64,000 nucleotides of DNA, taken from Sthenelais limicola. Lineage: Eukaryota; Annelida; Polychaeta; Phyllodocida; Sigalionidae. The notes beneath the pieces are model-generated. The model ran no database searches, was not told where the DNA came from, and worked only from the letters and a program-made list of their open reading frames with translations. The stretch spans positions 5,804,383 to 5,868,382 of the forward strand of contig OW804098.1 in assembly GCA_942159475.1 (NCBI GenBank), given 5' to 3'. Positions within the stretch are counted from its first letter, which is position 1. Each line of letters opens with the position of its first letter. Below, piece by piece: positions 1 to 11,587 of the stretch. Made by a program: the position numbers and the translations under genes.

Positions 1-1
1 G

Positions 2-1261
2 AAAAGGGAAGTGGATATTCTATTGCAGCGAGTGAGTAGGGCGGTGGAAAATTACCACCGTCAAAACGAATTATTTTATCGCCAGCGCATTCAGCTGGAA
101 AGGGGATTCTTAACAGACCAGATTTTACCACTGGCCTACTTATCAGAAATATTGTCTAAATTACAAGAAGGGAAACATTACACCCCACAAGATAACCGCT
201 GGTATTATAGACACCTGAACGTTCGACTATTATTAGACGGCGAACAGGAGCTAATATACCAGACAGTAATTCCGGCAGTTTCAGGCACTCAATTTTTACA
301 CTATAGATTAAAGTATTTTCCGGTCCCATATGGTGCTGACCACCTGAGAAAGTTGGTAGGAGAAGAGGAGGTGGCCCTAGATAGCATATCCAGCGCGTCA
401 TTTCTTCCTCAGCATTGTATCGGGTTTGAACCCCAGATTTGCTCAGCTGCAATAGAGCATCTAACCCCAACCTGCGAAACAAATATTATTTTAGGTAAAA
501 AGCCAGACCTTTGTAAGGCGCAGATTGTGAAAAGAAATAACTTAACAAACCAAGTGTTTAGAGAGGGAGAGTCCATTTCTTCTGTAATTCTGGCTATTTA
601 TGAACCTCTGGAAACAATCTTGAGGTGCCCGGGGCAAAAACCAGTGATACAAACGTATCATCGGCATGCCAGGGTGATTTTAGAAGGCGGTTGTCTCCTG
701 GTTGGAAAGGATTGGCGTGTGAGTAGCATCCAACGCCATGAGTCCCATATAACACTCCCCATCCCCAAGATTATTCCCCTCCCTGGGTTTAATCTGACTT
801 ATGGCAAATTATCCCTTTACCCCCATTTAGATCAGCAATTGACTTTCCTGCCAAGAGCTGAAATACCCTTACTCGCCCTGACAGATTTTCCTAAACCCGT
901 TTCCCCCCTGATCTCCTCCACCCCTTGGTCTGAAAGTTCTATCTGGGGTATAGCCACTCTCATCCCCACTCTCCTAGGAGTCATGACCCTGGGAATAATC
1001 TACCTCCGCCGAAAGGGGCTCGCCCCAAGAGGCAAAGTCAGCCTTTTGTGTTGTCTGAGGAACCTTAAGCCCCGAGAGAATATCCCAATAGGACCCCCAA
1101 CCCACCACCCTGTAGCCCTAGCCCTCCAAGACCTAGATCGAGAGGAGGGAGAGGCCACTCCAGGCGCTAGGACTGGCTCTCGTTCCCTCGAGCATATCCC
1201 TGCCCCCTCCCCCGCCTCACCATATTACGCTGCCAATTTCGGACTGACCAGGATGAAATAA
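2..1261 (+). CDS. Envelope-like glycoprotein of an LTR retroelement, 5'-truncated by the window
   Basis: The frame is open from the window edge, so the GTG at 11 is not a real start and this is the C-terminal part of a larger protein. About 300 residues of cysteine-containing ectodomain precede one strong hydrophobic segment (about residues 309-331, counting from position 11). A basic stop-transfer patch, a Cys-Cys pair and a roughly 80-residue proline-rich tail follow. One membrane anchor near the C-terminus with a short cytoplasmic tail is the class I membrane layout of retroviral/errantivirus-type envelope proteins. A tail fragment with the same Cys-Cys-Leu to Leu-Asp-Arg-Glu spacing lies at 23.1 kb, which supports a repeated element. 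The position just upstream of a polypurine tract and a putative LTR also fits. No fusion peptide or furin site was identified. The identification rests on layout and context, not on a recognised conserved motif. Confidence 0.5.
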   Translation, partial: KREVDILLQRVSRAVENYHRQNELFYRQRIQLERGFLTDQILPLAYLSEILSKLQEGKHYTPQDNRWYYRHLNVRLLLDGEQELIYQTVIPAVSGTQFLHYRLKYFPVPYGADHLRKLVGEEEVALDSISSASFLPQHCIGFEPQICSAAIEHLTPTCETNIILGKKPDLCKAQIVKRNNLTNQVFREGESISSVILAIYEPLETILRCPGQKPVIQTYHRHARVILEGGCLLVGKDWRVSSIQRHESHITLPIPKIIPLPGFNLTYGKLSLYPHLDQQLTFLPRAEIPLLALTDFPKPVSPLISSTPWSESSIWGIATLIPTLLGVMTLGIIYLRRKGLAPRGKVSLLCCLRNLKPRENIPIGPPTHHPVALALQDLDREEGEATPGARTGSRSLEHIPAPSPASPYYAANFGLTRMK

Positions 1262-1309
1262 TTAGTCTACCAATGTTTATTTGGTTTCTCTGGGGTAACA
1301 AACACTTTT

Positions 1310-2412
1310 TTGAACTTGTCTGTAACTTACTCTTGTTTAATATTTACTATTAATGTTTGTTCTGTCCTCTTCTCGGGTGCGAGGGAGATCACAGAACACG
1401 GAGTAGTATACCTGGGTGAAATCCATTTTCTCTCTCGGGAGGAAATGGTGGAATCCGTGGACAAGGATCCAGCCCAAAAAGGTATTTTTATTTCAACTCT
1501 CATTGTGAGAAGTTGTTTTTACACAAACAGAATCGGTCGAGACAGAGGAGCCTGAGAGGAAGCACCATGGAATCGAAGCCCTCACCTTGTCTCCGACCAT
1601 TTTGCTTTGAAGAGGTATTTTTCCAAATAATAAGAGTTTATACGTGATGCTACAGTAAAGTCGACATGTGTTCTGTAGCGTTTGAGGTTAAAAATGGAAA
1701 TATTGTAGTGTTGACTACCCAACCGCTCTCACTCTCCATGGCCAAAGGAGGAGAGAGAAAGAGACGGGCGTCCTGTCGGTCAGCGACGAGGTCCAGCGGG
1801 GGCCTCGGCTGACCGGACGGGCAGAGGAGACGGCGGTGACGACCGTATTGGAGAACTTTGTGAGTACTAGCTCAGTACAAAGGAAGACATTTAACAGTGT
1901 TCAGAAGCACACTTAAAAACACAGAGACTTCTCTTACATAATATTCGACTAAAAGACTTTTTAGTGCAGGGTGATGGCCTCTGATATAAATGAACACTCC
2001 TTTTTGATAGAGCCACTCCCTTTGGAAACTTTCCATCTTGACCCGTTAGGTCTACAGATATAATAATTTATAATACTTTTACTTTACCCTTTTTATGATT
2101 TTGTGTGTGTAAATTATGTAACCTTATTTCTATTTTTCTTGTTTGGTTGGACTGGGTTGATCAGTGGCTAAATATTTTGTTCGAAAGAAAGCTTTCAACA
2201 AAAATAAAATATGGGACGAATGTAAAGAATTGGAATCTTTAGATCCAAGATCCGACCTATTTAGCCCTGATCATGGTCGGGGCATGCACGCCACACATGG
2301 CCTGGCCAGGAGGGAGGGGGAGATGAGCCACTCAGGGCCCACCCCACCTCCCCCAGCCCGACCTAATTACTTATACACTGCTCTGGGTTTATCAAGAGGG
2401 GGGAAGGGCTAA
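1310..2412 (+). pseudogene. Further envelope-like remnants between the first env-like ORF and the LTR
   Basis: Two short open stretches lie here. The first (1310-1555) begins with a hydrophobic leader-like segment and then a mixed polar stretch, as at the N-terminus of a secreted protein. The second (2164-2412) ends in a proline-rich tail whose last residues (tyrosine, aromatic/alanine, Gly-Leu, Ser/Thr-Arg) resemble the last residues of the preceding env-like ORF. In the same frame, directly upstream of 2164, is a short hydrophobic run broken by a stop. A purine-rich stretch lies at 1743-1768. I read this as a decayed second env-like gene or a duplicated env 3' end. The middle is not recognisable, and unrelated short ORFs remain possible. 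Confidence 0.28.
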
Positions 2413-2425
2413 GAGGGAGGGGGGC
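2411..2425 (+). other. Polypurine tract candidate of the LTR retroelement
   Basis: A G/A-only run (one terminal C) directly precedes a TG dinucleotide at 2426, where a 3' LTR could start. This is the usual place for the plus-strand primer. A second purine-rich run lies about 20 bp upstream (2395-2409). Confidence 0.35.
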
Positions 2426-2857
2426 TGGCACGAGCCATGGGATCTATGAGTAAGGGGTGGGAGGGGGAAGGCTGAGGAGAGGGATCCAACTTGCATGCAC
2501 TCCATTTATGGTCTCTGCCTGGGGAGCAGAGGTCGGCGTGTGGGCAAGGAAGATCCTCTCTCCCTCAACCAATTAGAGGGAAGGGGAAGAGCCAGTGGAA
2601 TGCTTCCTGGGTTTGATTGTATGAATTATTCATGATTTTGGAGTATAAAATAAAGTGAATACTCGGACCTAGGTACTTACTCGCTGAGTCACCACCGCCT
2701 AGGCCGAATCCAGACGAACTACAACCTCGGACTTCTTGTCTCACTTCTTCATCTTACTGAACCTATGGGCTAAAAACCCTTAGTCTTCTTTACAATCTAC
2801 TTCAGAGGATACATTCGGGAGGATTTGTTCAGCGTCTTTTGTTAATTTTTTCCCATT
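2426..2857 (+). repeat. Putative 3' LTR with TATA box (right boundary uncertain)
   Basis: The segment starts with TG after the polypurine tract. It carries TATAAAA at 2644-2650 overlapping an AATAAA signal, as in U3/R regions of compact LTRs. It stops before a dispersed repeat that begins near 2858. The partner 5' LTR would lie outside the window, so repeat identity cannot be tested here. The 3' CA end is not assigned. Confidence 0.3.
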
Positions 2858-3166
2858 ATCAGTAGATTAACTTGCTAAATATTGTCTGTATCAACTTTTT
2901 CATGTTCCAATGGTTTCCCCATGACGTAACACATAGAAAAAGTGTATTCACACTTGATTACATGTTTATTCTACCCCAAGTTATGGAGTTTCAGAGATTT
3001 AGTGGTGGCCATTTTTATTTTCAGCTGTCACAGGTTTTCTTACAGGATTTGAATTTAAATACTTTGAAATATGTTAGTAGACACCTTTACCAACACATTG
3101 GTGAAGAAATTTCTTGGTGAGGAATTTGTTAACGAATTTTTGTAATATGCCCTGACTAGCAAGGGG
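2858..3166 (+). repeat. Dispersed ~305-bp repeat, copy 1 (copy 2 at 54534-54838)
   Basis: This stretch matches 54534-54838 in the same orientation over its whole length with scattered substitutions, for example around the shared 'ctaccccaagttatggag'. Copy 1 has an open frame of 82 codons but copy 2 has several stops in that frame, so it is probably non-coding. Both copies adjoin LINE-derived sequence, so it may be a UTR of a retroelement. Confidence 0.7.
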
Positions 3167-3168
3167 AT

Positions 3169-5847
3169 ATGGCTATTGGAAGTTCAATAGTCAACTGCTC
3201 ACAGAAGAAATGTTCCTTAGTGGAGTGGAGGACATTCTTGGACAACCATAAGCTCAAATGGGAGTTTTTTAAATTAAAAACTAGAGAGCTCGCCATTAAC
3301 ATTAGTGCCTACAAGGCTAAAGTCAGAAGATACAGAAGTAATATTCTAAAAGAAAAATTGGCTGTACTCAATGAGAGAAATAACCTCAGCGAAGATGAAA
3401 TTGCGGAAAAAAATTCGATTTTATCTGAATTGAAGGATTTTGAGTTGAAGAAGGTGGAAGGAGCCCTCCTCCGCTCAAAAGCAAGATGGGCAATATATGG
3501 GGAGAAACCCACAAAATTCTTTTGTCAATTGGAGAAGTATAATGCTTCAAAAAAATTATTTCGCAATCAAATATTGATGGTAAAATGTCGACAGACAGAC
3601 AAAAAATATTGAAAGAAGGCGAGCTCTATTATTCAGATCTGTACAAAGCTAGACCATCTAGTAAGGATAATTCGCTTATTCTTACTGGCCAGGGAAATCT
3701 TTACAGGTTAGATAAAGAGGATAATAATTTTCTCTGCAGACCCTTACAGAAGCGGAGGCAGAGAAAGTTCTTAAATTTTATAAGCTTTTCTGGCCAGCAA
3801 TAAAGGAATTGTTCACAAAAATGATGACACAGTGCTTTGACGAGGGAATCATGACTGAGAACCAATGTAGAGGTTTGATTAGTGTCATTCCAAAAAAAGG
3901 TGCTGATTTAAACTTCATAAAAAATTGGAGACCTATAACATTGCTTAATGACGATTATAAAATTATTTCTAAAATACTAGCGGCCAGATCGTCCTCCTTC
4001 CTACCCAACATCATAAATGAAAACCAATACGGTTTCGTCAAGGGGCGTTATATTGGTACTGCAGCCAGAAAAATAGATGATGTTATCACTATGTTAGAGA
4101 TTAAAAAAGAAAATGGTTTGATTGTGTCTTTAGATTTCTCTAAAGCATATGATTCGGTGAACTGGGACTTCCTGGTTCAAGCTTTAAAAGCCCAAAATGT
4201 TGGTGATGATTTTATTTGTTTTATTGAGGCATTATTGTGTAGAACCAAAGCTGTTTTTTGTAATAACGGTTTTTCCTCCAGTTGGTTTGATGTGGAGAGA
4301 GGGATGTAACACTATCTTCACGATAATAGTGGAAACTTTAGCCCAGAACATCAGAGACAATAAGGATATCGAGGGTATAACGATTAAAGAAAATCAGAAG
4401 AAAATAGTACAATTTGCGGATGATACCACTCTCTTCCTCAGAAATGAATCTTCATTACTGGCAGCTGTCGATATATTATCAAAATTTGAAGCTGCTTCGG
4501 GCCTAGCCCTCAACCTGAAGAAGTCAAATGGATGTATAGTAGAAAATATCCCCATCACTAATGATTCTCTTTTGGAGATAAGCTGGGGAAAATCTCTGAG
4601 TGTTCTGGGAGTGACTCTTTTCTGCCCAAGGAATGAGAAGCTCATGGCTAGGGTTAACGCTGAACAAACAATAACCAAAATGATGTCAGTTGTACATGAC
4701 TGGAGAAATCGTTTCTTGTCCCTAGAGGAGGAATTGTAGTGTCTAATGTGTTTATTTCTCCCATAATACAACATGTTATGTTGTGCGTCTCTCTAGGCAA
4801 GCTACTAAGGAAGAGAATGGATAAAATAATAATAGAATTTGTGTGGAATAATGGTTTGCATATGATTTCGGCCCCCTTTCTAACCCAAAGCATAGCGATG
4901 GGAGGAGTGGGGCTCAGACTCATAGAGGATATTAACGAGACAAACAGAATTAAATGGGTGCAGAGAATAATACGAGGTAGACATACTGCCTGTTTCTCAG
5001 TCCTGGAGGATTATTGAGGATATCTTTTTGTGTAGATACCAACCCAAAAAATTCATAAATGAATTCTATAAGGAGATATTCCTTGTTTGGAATAGGTACT
5101 ATTGTAGTAAAACCCCAGAAGGGCACAAACAAGTAAAACGAGAAAAACTGGCTAAATAGAAACATAAAGTCTCAAAATAGAATGCTGGTTTGGCCCCGCT
5201 GGAAAGACCAGGGGATCAAGGTGGTAGGGGACCCACTGGACGAACAGGGCAGGATCATATCCACGAACGATTTAAATAAATTTTACAAATTGAATATGAA
5301 TTTCCGAGAAAGGCTGGAGCTGGCCAGAGCCATTCCAAGAGATGGGCTAAAGCTTTTGAGAACTTTGATCGATGTACCCGATGAGGGAAAAATTCTAATG
5401 CAAATTGGAGAAGATATGATTAGTGTCATGGACTCTTTGTCTAAAACAATATATTATTCCTTGGTGGCAAAAATAAAGGTAAATTATGTAAGGTTCGACG
5501 AGTGGCAGCAACTGCTTAAACTGTCAGATGAATATAGTGATATTAATTGGAAAGAAATCTTTAAGCCTGAGACTAGACTTCAATCGTTTCAACACAAAAT
5601 ATTGCATAGAGGGATCCCTTGTAACTTGTATCTGAAGACTATTCAAGTCAAGAAGTCTCCCCAATGCGGTTTTTGGAGAGGGAAGGATGATCCAGTACAT
5701 TTACTTGTGCTTTGTCCAAAAACCAAAAGGATATGGTTTAGCCTTTTTGCTTGGGTATATGATATTGGATATTTTAACAGGGGTGTTGACGATACAGATA
5801 TAACAAAATCCAATGGCTCTATGCTTGTCCACCCAAAGAAAATATGA
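3169..5847 (+). pseudogene. L1/Tx1-like LINE ORF2 (EN-RT linker, RT, C-terminal Cys/His region), frameshifted
   Basis: Consecutive frames carry a LINE protein. At 3169-3612 is a coiled basic linker ending in a KARW...GEK...FF motif typical of L1/Tx1 ORF2. At 3809-4309 is RT motif 1/2 (NWRPITLLN), the 'ENQYGFVKGR' fingers motif, and motif A (SLDFSKAYDSVNWDF). At 4330-4739 is motif C (FADDTTLFL) and the thumb. At 4739-5017 and 5182-5847 is the post-RT region with 'QHKILHRGIP' and a C..H....C finger-like cluster in which one cysteine is replaced by tryptophan. The frame breaks near 3600, 3790, 4310, 4740 and 5020. Motif B is missing at about 4310, so the RT is dead. Coding similarity resumes after the first MITE (6256 onward). 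Confidence 0.85.
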
Positions 5848-6251
5848 GATGTGTTTCAGGAAAATGAGTCATAAGTCGCAAAAAATAGATTTTGAGATAT
5901 CACCATATTTGAAAAGATGAGATCAAGCTGATTCTAATGATAGTAAACAGTAATAATCTAATGAATATTTCTAGATTTTAAGTTTGATATTTTCGTTTTT
6001 GAAAAAAATGTTTCCAATATTCCTGGGGGTCAATAAACAGTAAAATAAGTAAATGTAGTCCATATGAGGACCTTCAAAACGAAAGGATATATTACATAGA
6101 TTGTCCTGAAATCTGATACACCGATTGATATAGCTATAAGTGATCAACCCACCAAAAAATATAACATTCCAATAATCTGAACTTGTGAAAAAAAACACTT
6201 TGAAAAATATCAATTTTGCGACTTATGACTCATTTTCCTGAAACACATCAC
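5846..6251 (+). mobile_element. MITE copy 1 with terminal inverted repeats and 4-bp target duplication
   Basis: A 406-bp AT-rich element without coding capacity. It starts GAGATGTGTTTCAGG and ends with the inverted counterpart CCTGAAACACATCAC; the inverted repeats extend about 38 bp with few mismatches. It is flanked by ATAT at 5842-5845 and 6252-6255. Removing the element plus one ATAT restores the LINE reading frame across the site (...HPKK-ILFGFEM...), which proves insertion into the LINE. Confidence 0.9.
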
Positions 6252-6255
6252 ATAT

Positions 6256-7478
6256 TGTTTGGGTTTGAGATGGTTAATGAAAACGTGAAAATGATTAACT
6301 GTTTTGTTTGTTTGTTTTTTATTCATAAGCTCATGTACTAAGTACAACATTTTCAGCCTATATAAACATAATTAAATAATAGTAATACAAATTAATTCAT
6401 GAAATTGTACAATCACTAGTCAAATTGATTACGCAATTAAATCATAGTCAAATAGTCAATCATTCAAATACGACACAAATATTATACATGTAAATCGTTT
6501 GTACATAGACAAAAACTCTTTTATGAAAGGGAATCGGCTCTGAACCACCTTATGCATGAACTAAAATGTGATGTGTTTCAGGAAAATGAGTCATAAGTCG
6601 CAAAATTGATATTTTTCAAAGTGTTTTTTTCACAAGATCTCATTATTGGAATATTCTAATTTTTGGCGGGTTAATCACTTGTAGCTATATCAATCGATGT
6701 ATCAAATGTCAGCACAATCTATGTAATATATCCTTTCGTTTTGAAGTTCCTCATATGGACTACATTTAGTTACCTTATACTGTTTATTGACCCCCAGAAA
6801 TATTGGAAACTTTTTTTTCAAAAACGAAAATATCAAACTTAAAATCTAAAAATATTTATTAGATTATTAGACTGTTTACTATCATTGGAATCCGCTTGAT
6901 CTCATCTTTTCAAATATGGTGATATCTCAAAATCCATTTTTTGCGACTTATGACTCATTTTCCTGAAACACATCTCAAATTCAGATGTGATGTGGCCATC
7001 AGAGCTGCAATGATCAACGTCAACAGAAAATCCAGTTCTCTTCCTTGGGGAAAGCTAAATAAATTTATTATAGAGCATATAGAAAGCTCTCATGATTAAA
7101 AAAAAACTCCCTGTAAGGTTGTGAGAAAAACAGAAAAAAATGAAAAATAAAATGTGGGTATAGGCAAAGAAACGAAGCAACTCAGCGATGGAAGCGCTGG
7201 CATAAGATAAACGCATTGCCAAGGAGTTTTTTGCCAGATATTATACCACCCCCCTCAGGCTGTACAATATACAATATGCAACCAGTTGTAGTGGAGATGT
7301 AATGTTAGAAGGGAACAACAGCAACAGAAACGGTGTTGTTTATGGAGATATATGCTTTATTTTTGAAGAAATACACATGATGAGAAGAGCAGGGAATGGG
7401 ATGTATTCTAGATGTTAACCGTTCATGTGGATTTGTTGACAAATTGAATAAAATGTTTGAATCATAAAAAAAAATAGT
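6256..7478 (+). mobile_element. 3' part of the L1/Tx1-like LINE with A-rich tail (contains MITE copy 2)
   Basis: The first ~60 bp continue the LINE C-terminal frame. A short open stretch downstream of MITE copy 2 (about 6995-7090) may be its end. The segment finishes with AATAAA followed by an A-run at about 7447-7476, as at a LINE 3' terminus. No further genes are seen in it. Confidence 0.55.
6568..6976 (-). mobile_element. MITE copy 2, inverted relative to copy 1
   Basis: A 409-bp element with the same ends (GTGATGTGTTTCAGG ... CCTGAAACACATCTC), flanked by AAAT at 6564-6567 and 6977-6980. Its interior matches copy 1 on the opposite strand. The two copies are 316 bp apart in opposite orientation and form a very large potential hairpin. 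Confidence 0.9.
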
Positions 7479-9890
7479 TTAATAGTTTAATTGCCTTTCA
7501 AATTTGAACTATATAGGTTTAGGATTTTTGCCTGAAATCTTCTTGTCTTCAAAAGCAATGTCAGCACCTCATTTTCCTCAATAGGCACAAATTTAAAACT
7601 GGGTCTGCCCACACCAGCATCCTCCATTACCATAATGTCATCCCCACTCATATGCTTTGTGTCATTCGAGGATTTGTTAATCTCAGTAATTAAATTGCCC
7701 ATAGTCACATGACGTAGTGGATAATTAATGGGGCTTGAGAGAAAGTGTGGTTTGTTGGATATAAGGCACAAGAACGTGCAGCTTTGCGAGTTCCTTATTA
7801 TCAACAGTCCACACTTTCTCGAACCAGCCACAGTTTTCTACTTTAGCACACGCCACCATCCACCATCCCCCAATTTATCTATCTATCCATCTATCAATGG
7901 ATCAAAGGAAGTCTCCTACCCTTCCCCCTATCACCACCAATTTATGGCCTTTTATGGCACTCTAGTCGTTTATGGCATTCCAGGAATAGTTTAGTCTAGT
8001 CTATTCTTAAAGATCTGTGGAGGGTTCTGGCGTTATCAACAGACTATTTAAACTACAAGTATGATATTCCACCAATCAATTTTTTCCCCCACTTTCCTGC
8101 GAAATTGATATTCAAAGTTAAAACAAACCATATACTGGATATTTATACGTTTTCAGGCAGTTGCCCAGGAAGCTAGTTACTGCCTGAGCAGAAAATTCAC
8201 TCTACCATGGTTCAATAGCCTAGGGCGATAATATCAGGATTTCAAGCCACCAATTTATTATTTTCTAAACAATTCCAATCAACCAGGAAAGTTGCTCCGA
8301 TTCGTCTGAAATAATCTTTTTGACTAGCACTGATCAAAGGAAGCCTCAGAAACTCTCCCCCAAGACTCCACCCATTTATGACGCCACAGATGTCTCCCTG
8401 ACTCAAGATTAATTCTTGGTTAATTCCTCAAAGTAATTAATCATATTATTTGGCAATGGTTTCCTATCAAAATCACAAACATCTCCATCTTTTCGTCATT
8501 TTTCTAGCTTGACTATTACTCTAACAATCAAAGAACACAGTGGCCAGTAGCTCATCCTATATGACTAGAAAAACAGCTGGGAACGCTCTATTTTGATACA
8601 TCTTGCCACCAGCCCATAGGCGACAGTGTGTAAGATTGTTGTGTCTCTAGCCATATATCAGCCTTTACCACTCCCCACCACATCACTTAGACCACATGTT
8701 GTGACAGACCACCACCACAGACACCATCTTATCTCTTAAGGCAGATAATGTAGTGCAGTAACAACTCTTTCCGAGCAGAGGAGGGACAGGAACAGAGATC
8801 ATTTTGGCAGGGGGTGTTTTATTTCTACCCAACTCATTTTTATTTGTTGTCTCAAAGTTTTCCTGAACTAGTATTCATTTATTTCAGTTGCATTGTGCTT
8901 AATCAAGAACATTCTCTTCCTGTTGTCCTTATTGTATTATTATTCTATCACTTTGAAAAACTTTGAAATAAAAAAAAATGTACGAATTTAGATTGGAAGC
9001 ATTTTGAGGGAGGTATGAGGTATTTAGTGGAAAGCAATATTTTTTGAGTTTTTACAAGTGGTCATGACCTCGCTTATCGATCTCATTCTCTAAAATATCT
9101 CTTTACGTTTAAATGTGTCAATGTATGGTATTATCTATGATTATTCATGAGGATTACATTTAAAATATTGTTTCGATTTATACTGGTCTATGGGGGTTGA
9201 CCTAATTCTCGTCATAGTGTTATCCCAATGAAAGGGTCTGCATGTGTAAAAGTTTACAAACAAACCTCCATGAGGTCAATAGATAGGTCAAGGTTGTTTA
9301 CTTACAAGGAGATTGATTTCCATTAAATTTGGGTTCCCCCTGCTTGGATGGATTTAGTGTACTATTGTTAAATATTTGATATTATGGTATTTAACTACAG
9401 AACTGAACATTTTTTGCAAGACCTAAATATAGAGGTTTGAAAAATCGATACAACGCTGGTTCTATTTTCTACCATTAAGAGCTTGATGTGTATTTTCTGC
9501 GGTATCAATTCCAAAATGGCGGATGATGCTAGTTTTACACGCGCCGTGAGGTTTATGACAAACGAATTATGTATGTATCTTTCTGGTTTCTACCATAAAC
9601 TTGTCTTGATTGTTGTTGATGTTAGGTACCTACTATCTCCACATTATGTGAAATGTGTGAATACCAAAGGAGTATGGTTAAACTTTGACAGCTAGTTTTA
9701 TTCGCCATCTCGCAACACACTAGGTGGGGTGAGATGCGTGTAAAGGTAGGGGACACGTGACTAGCCCACCACGGTCTCGGTCTCGCGAGGGATACCAGAG
9801 CTCTTCCACTCACCTCTGATACCTCGACGGGTCAACACCACACTATACATTGCTGAATTTTTTCTGACATCGTGTTGACCCGGATACTGT
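7479..9890. other. Non-coding stretch; one 82-bp imperfect palindrome (7739-7820)
   Basis: No convincing gene. At 7739-7820 a palindrome with ~35-nt arms ('gagaaagtgtgg' pairing with 'ccacactttctc') could form a hairpin. A short ATC-rich microsatellite lies near 7878. At about 9829-9878 there is an inverted pair 'cgggtcaacac' / 'gtgttgacccg' just before the gag-like ORF, possibly part of that element's 5' leader. Confidence 0.5.
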
Positions 9891-9891
9891 C

Positions 9892-10488
9892 ATGTCTGAC
9901 AAAGACAAAGATAAGCACAAGCAGGTGCGTTTCTGCTGGGCTTGTGGTGTCAAGCACACCACACCTACTGGTAAGAAATGTCACATTCTGGCCAAGCAGT
10001 TTAAGGAAGAGGTGGGTTACAGGTCTAGCGACTGCGACGTGAGTCCTCCCCCTCCGCTGACGCCCGTTGGCAGCGGTTTGGGTTTTTGTGATTGGGCTTC
10101 CCTCAATGGCAGTGCTGGTAGAGGGCGAGGTGCAGGCAGGGGTACGACTGGTTTCATGGACCCTGGGCGGTCAACCTTTGGAGTGCCTTCAGGCAAGCTA
10201 GCTGTTGGCAGAACGAGAGCTTCGAACAGAGTTGGTTTTGGCCGGGGCCGTAGCAGGCTATTGTCTGGTGAGAACGACCCTCAATTGGACCATTCGGTTG
10301 TGGGCTTACAAAAAGACATGTCAAAGCTGCAGGTAGACGTAACGAGCTCTACTGCTAAACTTAACTCCATAGAGAAGTTGCTATCTTCTATGACGCAGAA
10401 AAACCAGTTCTATCTTATATCTTATGTCTTGCTAGAGCCAGCCACAGTAGTTTTACAGTCAGAAAATCGGTCGCCGTACGATACATAA
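9892..10488 (+). CDS. Retroelement gag-like protein fragment with Cys/His motif
   Basis: 198 codons from ATG 9892. Near the N-terminus is a compact cluster C-W-A-C-G-x-K-H...P-T-G-K-K-C, a zinc-binding pattern I associate with gag-type proteins of invertebrate retroelements. A Gly/Arg-rich low-complexity region (about residues 70-120) and a short predicted coiled coil (residues 140-170) follow. The last ~20 codons probably read into the neighbouring element, so the ORF is likely truncated. An inverted repeat immediately upstream fits an element leader. Which superfamily it belongs to cannot be told from this fragment. It could equally be a host gene fragment, but the dense surrounding elements argue against that. 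Confidence 0.4.
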   Translation: MSDKDKDKHKQVRFCWACGVKHTTPTGKKCHILAKQFKEEVGYRSSDCDVSPPPPLTPVGSGLGFCDWASLNGSAGRGRGAGRGTTGFMDPGRSTFGVPSGKLAVGRTRASNRVGFGRGRSRLLSGENDPQLDHSVVGLQKDMSKLQVDVTSSTAKLNSIEKLLSSMTQKNQFYLISYVLLEPATVVLQSENRSPYDT

Positions 10489-10659
10489 GCACATTGCTTA
10501 CCCCAATGAGGGAACGATTCTGTAACCTGTTTTTATACTGGGCTAATTTTTGTTTTAATTGTCGCTTATTATTGTTGCTTAGACCCATGCTACGTGAATG
10601 CTCATGTGTTTCAAGAGTTTGCCAAGTACTGATATTAGTGAAAGTGACTGAGGAGCGCA

Positions 10660-11574
10660 ATGGTATTGGTTGATATGACAGAACTCTCCAAACTCAAGGG
10701 ACTAACGATTCTATCTCTAAATATAAGATCTCTAAGAAACAAAATAGGCCAGATTAATGATACACTCCTAGGTAAAAATACAAACATATTGTTATAACAG
10801 GAGACCTGGCTAACCAACTCAGATGCGGATAGCCAGCTATTATTTGGAAATCGCTTTAATCTTTTTAGGGAGGATCGTTCTACCTTGTCTGATAATGAAA
10901 TGAAAAAGGGAGGTGTCTTGGGTTGTTTTATCGATAATACATATCAGGCAGACCTGTGGGTGTTCTCTGACCTAAATGTGTGTAATGAGAACATTGAAAC
11001 ACAAATAATCGAATGTTAACCTGGAAATAGGAAATCAATAATACTCTGTAATACATATCGTCCGCCGTCAGGGAACAAGAGATCGTTCATTGAGCATTTA
11101 CAGAATATGTTGAATTCGGTCAAAGATAGATGTCGACATGGGAATATACTGCTATGCGGCGATATAAATATCGACATGAACGATAAAAAAAATGATTAAG
11201 TAATTGAATTTAAGCATTTGTTGGGAGAAATGTCACTAAATCAATTTATCTCTGGGGGCACTCGCCAAATGATAGATAAAAGCAGTTTGTTGGATATCAT
11301 GGCATCAAATTATCCCCATGTCAGCAGATCAGGTGTATTGGAAATGAATATTTCTGACCACAATGCTGTCTTCATAAATATAAAAAAAGGCAAGAGTGCG
11401 ATTGACAAAAAGGGCAAGTTGTCTCGAAATTATGGACGAATTGATATGTTAAATGTTAAGACCTATTGCAACAAGTTATCGACTGATGACATGATTATTC
11501 CTGAAGAAAATCCAGAGCCTGATACTATATGGTCGAACTTAAAAACTAAGCTAACTAACTGCCTACCTAGATGA
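10660..11574 (+). pseudogene. LINE AP-endonuclease domain with in-frame stops
   Basis: From ATG 10660 the frame shows the APE-type endonuclease signature of LINEs. It has 'SLNIRSLRNK' at the N-terminus, 'QETWL' (catalytic Glu), an 'NTYRPP' motif, 'LLCGDINID' (Asp-x-Asn) and 'MNISDHNAV' (Ser-Asp-His). In-frame stops occur at 10795, about 11017 and about 11197, so the copy is dead. The RT follows in another frame at 11588. Together they form one LINE of the EN-RT type (CR1/Jockey-like group). Confidence 0.85.
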
Positions 11575-11587
11575 AAAATGGCCTTAT

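Noticed and set aside
156..482. Minus-strand ORF opposite the env-like gene
   Set aside because: Shadow of the coding frame on the plus strand; no motif of its own.
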